Shown here: positions 58,168 to 64,000 of the stretch, piece after piece
Layout: each line of letters opens with the position of its first letter
Position numbering within the stretch: the first letter of the stretch is position 1
DNA from: CAYQLY01 sp964418605
GTDB lineage: Bacteria; Bacteroidota; Bacteroidia; Cytophagales; Cyclobacteriaceae
Assembly: GCA_964418605.1 (NCBI GenBank)
Contig: CAYQLY010000003.1
Coordinates: 62,001-126,000 of the forward strand
Length of the DNA: 64,000 bases
Direction: 5' to 3'
Notes under the pieces: model-generated
The model's input: only the letters and a program-made list of their open reading frames with translations
The model's database searches: none
Told to the model about the DNA's origin: nothing
Program-made: the position numbers and the translations under genes

Positions 58168-60588
58168 CTAAAACTTAAAGTTTACAGTAACTGCAGGTAT
58201 AATACTAAATAAATACGTCATGACTGCCTTAGGTTCTTTTGTAATAACTGTGATCTTAGGATCATTCACATCAATAGATGGATCACCATTGACTACATCT
58301 CTAAACTGAATAGTAAACGCATTCTTTCTGGCATATGCATTATATACTGAAAGATTCAGATCAAAGTGAACCTTATGCTCTTTCCTTTTTTTACGAAAGA
58401 GATCAAATCCGAAAGGAAGATCTTTAAATGTAGCAGATACATCTAACCGATGATACGCAGGCATACGATCTCCATTACGATTCAATGGATCATAAAAAGG
58501 AACGCGCTTCCCATCGACCTCATATACGCCTGTCGGATAAGAAACAGCACTCCCTGTAATATAAACCCAGTTAGTAGAAAAAGACAACCGCTTATTTAAA
58601 TCATAAGACGCAACAACTGAAATATTATGACGGCGATCATAACGAGGACTATATACTACACCTCCATTAATACCATCTATTTGACGTTGCACTTTTGATA
58701 ATGTATAACTCACCCATCCAGTCAACTGACCTCTACTTTTTTTAACCATAAACTCTGCCCCATAAGCCCACGCTTTCCCGGCACGCACCTCTGTTTCAAT
58801 ATTATTATTCAACAAAATTTCAGCACCATCTTTAAAGTCAATCTGATTCTGCATATCTTTATAATAAACCTCAACCGAAGTTTCAAAAGTATTATCATAA
58901 AAATTTTTAAAATAGCCCAATGCTACTTGATCACTAATCTGAGGACGAATATACTTATCAGCAGGAATCCACCGATCAATAGGAAGACCAGCTGTAGAAT
59001 TAGAAGCAATTTGCAAATACTGCATGGTTCGATTATAAGATGATTTAATTGAACTCGATTCCGTAACCTGAAACCTTGCTCCTATTCTAGGTTCAAGACC
59101 ATGGTAAAAATTAATAGGTTGAAGTGAACTATATGTAACTGTATCTGTAATTGTCTTCTTATCTAATGGTTTATCTGGCGCATAATTAAACACCCTTCCT
59201 GCTCCTATATTCTCAAACATCGAATACCGAATACCATACTGTATTGAAAAATTCGATGTTATTTTTTGATTATTACTTACATAAAAAGCTTGCTCAATAG
59301 CATATTTTGTATCAAGTTTAAATGTTTCAAAAACAGAATTTTCATTCTTAGGCTCAATACGAGCTGGTGAAAACGTATGAAAAATAGTATTAGAACCAAT
59401 CTTAAGTTCATTATTAGGATTTAAAAAAAAGTTAAGATCAAATTTAGCACCTATATTTCTAAAATTAGATTTCCAAATAAAACTTTGTGTGCCATTATTA
59501 ATTTGAAATGCATAATCGTAATTACTAAACAACAATGTTGTATTTAAAAATAATTTCTGACTAAACAAATGATTCCATCGACATGTCGTCGTTGCATTAC
59601 CCCAACTCAATCCAAATACATCTCCAAATGAAAACACATCACGTCCAAAATATCCTGATAAAAAGACCGTATTACGCTCATTTATTTTATAATTCATCTT
59701 AGCATTTAAATCATAGAAATAAAGCACGTTGCTCCGTACATTCTTATCAGGAGAAAGCTTTAAAAATAAATCAGCATAAGTTCTCCTTCCTGAAACAATA
59801 AAAGATGATTTATCTTTCACAATAGGACCTTCAAGTGTAAGCCTACTCGAAATAGAACCAATACCACCTGTTCCGCTAAATTTTTTAGAATTACCTTCTT
59901 TCATACGAATATCAACCAAAGATGAAAGTCTACCTCCATACTCAGCTGGAATACCACCCTTATAGATCTCTACATCTTTTACAGCATCAGGATTAAAGAC
60001 AGAAAAAAAACCTAAAAAATGAGAGGCATTAAAAACAGGAGCCTCATCTAATAAAATAAGTGTCTGATCAGCAGATCCCCCTCGTACAAACAACCCCGTT
60101 GTGCCTTCACCTGCTGTTTGGATACCAGGCAAAAGCTGTATACTCCGTATCACATCAACCTCACCCAATAAAGCGGGTATTGATTTAATGCGATCAATTT
60201 TTACATTTTCACGACTCATCTTAATTTCTGTGACATTGGCATCCATTTTCTCAGAAGAAACAACCACCTCATTTATCTGAACAACCTGCTCACCAATCTC
60301 AACATTGAGTGTACGATTACTAAATAAACTTACCACACTATCCTTAGGATCATACCCTATATATGAAAAAATAAAATGATAATCGCCTTTCGGCAAGGTC
60401 AATGAATAATACCCATACGGATTAGTTGTCGTTCCATTATTGAGCTCTTTTACAAACACAGACACACCGATTAAGGACTCTCCAGTTTTAGAATCTTTAA
60501 TATATCCACTAACAGTATATTTTTCTTGAGCATAAACAGAAAGAGATAAGCCCACTGCTACAATCAGGAAAATTATTTTTTTACCCAT
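58168..60588 (-). CDS. TonB-dependent outer-membrane receptor with carboxypeptidase-like N-terminal domain
   Basis: An 806-residue protein: signal peptide (1-20), CarboxypepD-regulatory-like domain (about 23-105: VSGYIKDSKTGESLIGVSVFVKELNNGTTTNPYGYY), plug (about 115-225: LLGEVDVIRSIQLLPGIQTAGEGTTGLFVRGGSADQTLILLDEAPV) and a 22-strand barrel ending in VNFKF. It takes up a large substrate with energy from TonB/ExbBD. It is shorter than SusC proteins. It heads an operon with two DUF4249 lipoproteins, the usual set for this family; the substrate is unknown. Confidence 0.93.
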   Translation of the reverse strand: MGKKIIFLIVAVGLSLSVYAQEKYTVSGYIKDSKTGESLIGVSVFVKELNNGTTTNPYGYYSLTLPKGDYHFIFSYIGYDPKDSVVSLFSNRTLNVEIGEQVVQINEVVVSSEKMDANVTEIKMSRENVKIDRIKSIPALLGEVDVIRSIQLLPGIQTAGEGTTGLFVRGGSADQTLILLDEAPVFNASHFLGFFSVFNPDAVKDVEIYKGGIPAEYGGRLSSLVDIRMKEGNSKKFSGTGGIGSISSRLTLEGPIVKDKSSFIVSGRRTYADLFLKLSPDKNVRSNVLYFYDLNAKMNYKINERNTVFLSGYFGRDVFSFGDVFGLSWGNATTTCRWNHLFSQKLFLNTTLLFSNYDYAFQINNGTQSFIWKSNFRNIGAKFDLNFFLNPNNELKIGSNTIFHTFSPARIEPKNENSVFETFKLDTKYAIEQAFYVSNNQKITSNFSIQYGIRYSMFENIGAGRVFNYAPDKPLDKKTITDTVTYSSLQPINFYHGLEPRIGARFQVTESSSIKSSYNRTMQYLQIASNSTAGLPIDRWIPADKYIRPQISDQVALGYFKNFYDNTFETSVEVYYKDMQNQIDFKDGAEILLNNNIETEVRAGKAWAYGAEFMVKKSRGQLTGWVSYTLSKVQRQIDGINGGVVYSPRYDRRHNISVVASYDLNKRLSFSTNWVYITGSAVSYPTGVYEVDGKRVPFYDPLNRNGDRMPAYHRLDVSATFKDLPFGFDLFRKKRKEHKVHFDLNLSVYNAYARKNAFTIQFRDVVNGDPSIDVNDPKITVITKEPKAVMTYLFSIIPAVTVNFKF

Positions 60589-60658
60589 AAAAAGCTATTT
60601 TTAAAAAATATGATTGAAAATAAATTTGCACATTTTAAAACACTCCATCGTGTATTAG

Positions 60659-60677
60659 AATAAGCTACATGCTTATT
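60659..60677 (-). other. Short hairpin after acpP
   Basis: AATAAGC, loop TACAT and GCTTATT form a perfect 7-bp stem just after the acpP stop. No T-run follows on either side, so its role as terminator is doubtful. Confidence 0.3.
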
Positions 60678-60924
60678 AACTCTGAGAAAGCTGAGCTTGA
60701 ATATAAGCTACTGCATCTTTTATAGTTTGCAACTGTTGTGCATCTGTATCAGGTATACGAATTCCAAACGCCTGTTCAAATTCCATTACTATTTCGGTAT
60801 AGTCCAACGAATCCATTCCTAAATCCTTTACCAAATGAAGCTCCGGCGTTATTTGAGATGGATTAACACCCATCTTTTCAATTAACACACCCACTACTTT
60901 ATTTTGGATATCTTCTGCTGTCAT
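60676..60924 (-). CDS. acpP: Acyl carrier protein
   Basis: Start set at MTAEDIQNKV (60924) for an 82-residue protein of normal length; the frame upstream is not part of it. Four helices with the phosphopantetheine site LGMDSLDYTEIVMEFEQ (Ser39). It carries acyl chains for fatty-acid synthesis or a related pathway. The usual fabF/fabD neighbours are absent; the gene stands alone, divergent from prs. It could be a specialised carrier rather than the main one. Confidence 0.93.
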   Translation of the reverse strand: MTAEDIQNKVVGVLIEKMGVNPSQITPELHLVKDLGMDSLDYTEIVMEFEQAFGIRIPDTDAQQLQTIKDAVAYIQAQLSQS

Positions 60925-61061
60925 GCACAAATTTATAAAATTATTATACAAATTAATCTCATTTATACGAATAGAAAAATAGACGCCAACCATTTAAAGT
61001 CCCATAGGACAATTTGGCCTTTAATTACCCCTAAAACGTTAATTACAAAAAATAAATTGCC

Positions 61062-61069
61062 TAATTTTG
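61062..61069 (+). promoter_or_regulatory. -7 promoter box for prs
   Basis: TAATTTTG, a TAnnTTTG match 17 bases before the prs ATG. No -33 TTTG at the expected distance. Confidence 0.45.
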
Positions 61070-61086
61070 GCCGACTATTGCATTTT

Positions 61087-62019
61087 ATGCCTAACATTAA
61101 AATCTTTTCTGGATCAGCTACCTTAGAATTAGCTAAAAAAATTGCTCAGTCCTATGGAACAACACTAGGTTCATTTAGCAGTGAAAAATTCAGCGATGGA
61201 GAACTTTGGGTTAATTTCAATGAATCTATTCGAGGGTGCGATATTTTTCTTATCCAATCCACATTCGCCCCATCGGATAATCTAATGGAATTACTCCTCA
61301 TGGTAGATGCAGCTAAAAGAGCATCTGCGCATTCTGTCAGTGTCGTTATACCCTATTTTGGATATGCACGACAAGATCGTAAAGACCGTCCTCGAGTAGC
61401 TATCGCTGCCAAATTAGTAGCCAATTTGCTTACTGCCGCAGGAGCGGATCGCCTTATTACCATTGATCTGCATGCTGGGCAAATTCAAGGTTTCTTCGAT
61501 TTTCCTGTGGATCACCTCTATGGATCTGCTGTTTTTGTACCTTATATCAAACAACTCAACCTTAAAAATAGACTCGTATTCGCCGCTCCAGATGTAGGTG
61601 GATTATCTCGAGCACGTGCCTATTCAAAATACTTTCAGGCAGACTTAGTTGTATGCGACAAACACCGAGATCGACCAAATGAAATCTCTTACATGCATGT
61701 TATCGGAAATGTAGAAAACGCTGATGTTATTATTATAGATGATATGGTCGATACAGGTGGAACAATATGTACTGCTGCTGAACTTATGAAAGAAAAAGGA
61801 GCCAAAACAGTACGGGCGATGTGTACACATCCTGTTCTTTCAGGAAATGCCTACCAGACGATCGAAAAATCTCTATTAGAAGAGCTAGTCGTAACAGACA
61901 CTATCCCTGTACCTAAACATTCCTCTAAAATCAATAGTGTGAGCGTCAGCGACTTATTTGCTAAAGCCATTCTACACATCAATGACCATGGCTCGATAAG
62001 TTCATTGTTCATTCAATAA
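61087..62019 (+). CDS. prs: Ribose-phosphate pyrophosphokinase (PRPP synthetase)
   Basis: Start set at MPNIKIFSGSATLELAKKIAQ (61087), giving 310 residues, the family size; the longer frame overlaps acpP and is not conserved. Motifs are SFSSEKFSDGELWVNFNESIRG, PYFGYARQDRKDRPRVAIAAKLVANLL, ITIDLHAGQIQGFFD, DKHRDRPNE and VIIIDDMVDTGGTICTAA (PRPP site). It makes PRPP for nucleotides, His and Trp. The usual neighbour rplY follows. Confidence 0.96.
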   Translation: MPNIKIFSGSATLELAKKIAQSYGTTLGSFSSEKFSDGELWVNFNESIRGCDIFLIQSTFAPSDNLMELLLMVDAAKRASAHSVSVVIPYFGYARQDRKDRPRVAIAAKLVANLLTAAGADRLITIDLHAGQIQGFFDFPVDHLYGSAVFVPYIKQLNLKNRLVFAAPDVGGLSRARAYSKYFQADLVVCDKHRDRPNEISYMHVIGNVENADVIIIDDMVDTGGTICTAAELMKEKGAKTVRAMCTHPVLSGNAYQTIEKSLLEELVVTDTIPVPKHSSKINSVSVSDLFAKAILHINDHGSISSLFIQ

Positions 62020-62037
62020 ATAATACAGCGCTATATA

Positions 62038-62069
62038 TTTGAAAAATTACATAAAAAGCTGTAAATTTG
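62038..62069 (+). promoter_or_regulatory. Promoter for rplY
   Basis: TTTG at 62038-62041 and TAAATTTG at 62062-62069 are spaced by 20 bases, an exact fit to the Bacteroidota -33/-7 pattern. The start codon is 28 bases downstream. Confidence 0.7.
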
Positions 62070-62097
62070 CAGCCCTATTAAGAATAGTAATTTGAGT

Positions 62098-62742
62098 ATG
62101 AAAACGGTAGAAATTGTAGGATTTAAACGAACAACACTTGGTAAAACAAAGTCAAAAGCCCTACGTCATGAGGGTCAAGTACCTTGTGTATTATATGGAA
62201 AAGACACACAAGTACATTTTTCTGTACCCATGATTCTTTTCAAAGATATTGTATATACCCCTGAAGCACATACTGTTGATCTAAATGTAGAAGGTGATAC
62301 ATATAAGTGTATTTTACAAGAAGTCCAATTTCATCCAGTAAGTGAGATGATTCTACATGCTGACTTCTTTATTTTACAAGAAAACAAACCTGTTGTTATG
62401 GAAATCCCTATCAAACTGACAGGAAATGCCCCAGGTGTACAAAAAGGAGGTAAAATAATTGTAAAACTTCGAAAAATAAAAATCAAGTCTCTCCCTACTA
62501 ATCTTCCAGACTTCATCACTATAGATATTTCCGGATTAGAGCTTGGAAAATCCATTAAAGTAGGCGATCTAAAACAAGATAAATACACTATACTTAATAC
62601 ACCATCTATTCCTGTTGTAAGTGTTCAAATTCCACGTGCAGTAAAAGAGGAAACCCCAGCAGAAACTGCTGTTGTTGCTACTCCTACAGCTACCACGGAT
62701 GGAAAAGACGCCAAATCAGAAGGTGGAAAAGAAAAGAAATAA
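62098..62742 (+). CDS. rplY: Ribosomal protein L25 (Ctc/long form)
   Basis: The ATG at 62098 is preferred to a TTG six bases upstream. About 214 residues: the L25 domain (about 1-92: IVGFKRTTLGKTKSKALRHEGQVPCVLYG), the TL5/CTC C-terminal beta domain (about 95-185) and a tail rich in Ala/Thr/Lys/Glu. It binds 5S rRNA. The prs-rplY order is common in bacteria. It is followed by a strong bidirectional terminator. Confidence 0.95.
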   Translation: MKTVEIVGFKRTTLGKTKSKALRHEGQVPCVLYGKDTQVHFSVPMILFKDIVYTPEAHTVDLNVEGDTYKCILQEVQFHPVSEMILHADFFILQENKPVVMEIPIKLTGNAPGVQKGGKIIVKLRKIKIKSLPTNLPDFITIDISGLELGKSIKVGDLKQDKYTILNTPSIPVVSVQIPRAVKEETPAETAVVATPTATTDGKDAKSEGGKEKK

Positions 62743-62768
62743 CAAACAAATACACACTATATATAATA

Positions 62769-62800
62769 TAAAAGAGACCTCTTAAAGGTCTCTTTTATTA
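62769..62800. terminator. Bidirectional terminator
   Basis: AAAAGAGACCT and AGGTCTCTTTT pair over 11 bases around a short loop, with A- and T-runs outside. It lies between the convergent rplY and glycosyltransferase genes. Confidence 0.9.
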
Positions 62801-62803
62801 TTT

Positions 62804-63637
62804 TCAAGGTATAGTTATAGGATATTTTTCTCTGCATCGGCTCATTCTCTTAGTATACTTCCAGTATATCTTGCGCCAGCTTCTAATCCATTTATTGATA
62901 GATCTTTTTTCATTAACATGAAAATTCCAGCCCCACTTTTGTTCAAAATAGCGTTGATTAGCTCCTTCATTCACATATACCGTCTGTCGGGTGGCTGCTG
63001 CCAAATGATACCCCACACTATTTCCAACTATACCTACTTTTAGATTCAAATTCATGGCTTTCATCAGATAATCCATATCCTCCATAGATAACCAATATGT
63101 CTCATCAAATTTACCCACCTGATCAAAATAGGTTTTCTTGCCAAAAAAAACAACACCACCAAAAAAACCTCGTCGAGACCGATACCTATTCTTTTTTTGA
63201 AAAACCCTCCATGAAGAGATAAAATCAGCCATAGTATATCCTCTGGAAAACATAGGAGGCTCTAAGATAAGTGGTGTAAAAATAGCATACCGTCCTCGGT
63301 CAGCTTCCTCTATCAAGGCCTTGTCCCACCCGGGCATTAATACACAATCATTATTTAAAATGCAGCAATAGGAACTTGAAACCAAGGACAATCCTTTATT
63401 CCAAGCTGCTGCCACACCTGTATTCGTAGGCTCTGTAACAACTGTAAAGCGATGGCCACTTTGCTCAGCTACTTTTTTAATTCGTTGAATACCTTCTTGA
63501 GTAGGTTGATCAGATGCATTATCTATGATAATCCATTCCTGAGGATAAGATGTATGCTTTAAGTTCTGCTCAATAAAAGAGCCTATAATTTCAATTTTAT
63601 TATAAACAGGAATAATAACAGCTATTTTCAAGAGCAT
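62804..63637 (-). CDS. Family 2 glycosyltransferase
   Basis: A 277-residue GT-A fold enzyme: KIAVIIPVYNKIEIIGSFIEQNL opens the nucleotide-sugar domain, IIDNASDQPT and TNTGVAAAWNKGLSLVSSSYCCILNNDCVLMPGW give the NND metal-site region, and FFGGVVFFGKKTYFDQVGKFDETYWLSMEDMDYLMK is the acceptor-side motif with the catalytic ED. The C-terminal tail is basic. It adds one sugar to a glycan or lipid; donor and acceptor are unknown. It is a single gene. Confidence 0.9.
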   Translation of the reverse strand: MLLKIAVIIPVYNKIEIIGSFIEQNLKHTSYPQEWIIIDNASDQPTQEGIQRIKKVAEQSGHRFTVVTEPTNTGVAAAWNKGLSLVSSSYCCILNNDCVLMPGWDKALIEEADRGRYAIFTPLILEPPMFSRGYTMADFISSWRVFQKKNRYRSRRGFFGGVVFFGKKTYFDQVGKFDETYWLSMEDMDYLMKAMNLNLKVGIVGNSVGYHLAAATRQTVYVNEGANQRYFEQKWGWNFHVNEKRSINKWIRSWRKIYWKYTKRMSRCREKYPITIP

Positions 63638-63709
63638 ATCATTTTATTCTTTAAATACAGGAAAAATATACTAAAAAATTAAAAATAAGACAAAAATAAT
63701 AGATTAACC

Positions 63710-63741
63710 TTGTTATTTTTCAGTATTAATCACTAACTTTC
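63710..63741 (+). promoter_or_regulatory. Possible recA promoter
   Basis: TTG at 63710-63712 and TAACTTTC at 63734-63741 are spaced by 21 bases, with one mismatch to TAnnTTTG. The ATG is 33 bases downstream. No LexA-type dyad was recognised. Confidence 0.4.
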
Positions 63742-63774
63742 GCAATTATAATCAATTACATAAACAACTATACC

Positions 63775-64000
63775 ATGAGCGATAATTCAGAAAAACTCAA
63801 AGCATTGCAGCTCACCATTGACAAGCTTGAAAAGACCTATGGCAAAGGCACTGTGATGACACTAAGTGATCAAAAAATAGTAGATATACCTGCTATTTCA
63901 ACAGGATCACTTGGATTAGATATTGCACTCGGTATTGGAGGTATTCCAAGAGGGCGAGTGACAGAAATATTTGGTCCGGAATCTTCGGGTAAAACCACTC
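63775..64000 (+). CDS. recA: RecA recombinase, C-terminus cut by window edge
   Basis: Seventy-five codons from the ATG at 63775 to the window end. The N-terminal helix and core start fit RecA (LQLTIDKLEKTYGKGTVMTL, then ISTGSLGLDIALGIGGIPRGRVTEI), with the Walker A GPESSGKT at residues 67-74. RecA forms the filament for homologous recombination and SOS signalling. The rest lies beyond the window. Confidence 0.97.
   Translation, partial: MSDNSEKLKALQLTIDKLEKTYGKGTVMTLSDQKIVDIPAISTGSLGLDIALGIGGIPRGRVTEIFGPESSGKTT

Noticed and set aside
60904..61086. Longer N-terminus for PRPP synthetase
   Set aside because: It would overlap the divergent acpP gene and add about 60 residues that the family lacks; the Met at 61087 gives the standard 310 residues.

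Overview
The window looks like chromosome from a low-GC, free-living member of the Bacteroidota, most likely the Cytophagales or a neighbouring group. Supporting signs are a gliding/type IX secretion lipoprotein (GldJ-like), a secreted protein with a type IX C-terminal sorting domain, a SusC-style TonB receptor paired with DUF4249 lipoproteins, a clade II (Sec-type) nitrous oxide reductase, a two-domain DAHP synthase/chorismate mutase, and promoters of the Bacteroidota type (TAnnTTTG at -7). No rRNA, CRISPR array, insertion sequence or phage gene was seen. The only tRNA is tRNA-Val(UAC). Both ends cut a gene: an HtrA protease on the left and recA on the right.

Layout. 1-7200: HtrA protease (partial), sugar mutarotase, a type IX cargo protein, a secreted caspase-like protease carrying Tudor-like repeats, an MscS channel, an FtsB/DivIC-like protein and a SRPBCC-GyrI protein. 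7200-23200: mostly housekeeping genes (methyltransferase, leuS, LTA-synthase-like sulfatase, S9 peptidase, DAHP synthase/chorismate mutase, proline dehydrogenase, flippase, dut, comF, gldJ, clpS, recR). 23350-35500: a denitrification block with cytochrome c, nosZ, a membrane-NosL fusion, nosDFY, tryptophan dioxygenase, norC, a NorB-like protein, a CopD-like protein, then on the other strand a fasciclin lipoprotein, a His-rich polytopic membrane protein and a Crp/Fnr regulator. 35600-44100: an orphan gene, a subclass B1 metallo-beta-lactamase, a sodium:solute symporter, mce, thiL, xth, and a sucA...sucB operon split by four small unknown genes. 46900-64000: Wzz-like protein, tRNA-Val, flavin reductase, rmlA, a cut-down division cluster (rsmH-ftsL-ftsI), rhomboid, mutL, tandem DUF4249 genes with a TonB receptor, acpP, prs, rplY, a glycosyltransferase and recA.

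How they work together. The nos and nor genes would take nitric oxide through nitrous oxide to dinitrogen; no nitrate or nitrite reductase is visible, so this stretch encodes the second half of denitrification or NO detoxification. A perfect 30-bp palindrome lies where a class II Crp/Fnr activator would bind the nos promoter. A related site with the same TGA-N6-TCA core and the same spacing lies in front of the fasciclin gene, and the Crp/Fnr gene in the block is the obvious candidate regulator.

The most unusual items are the NorB-like protein, which lacks several canonical active-site and haem ligands; the secreted caspase/EF-hand/Tudor-like fusion; the operator pair; the NosL fusion; and the four-gene insert between sucA and sucB.
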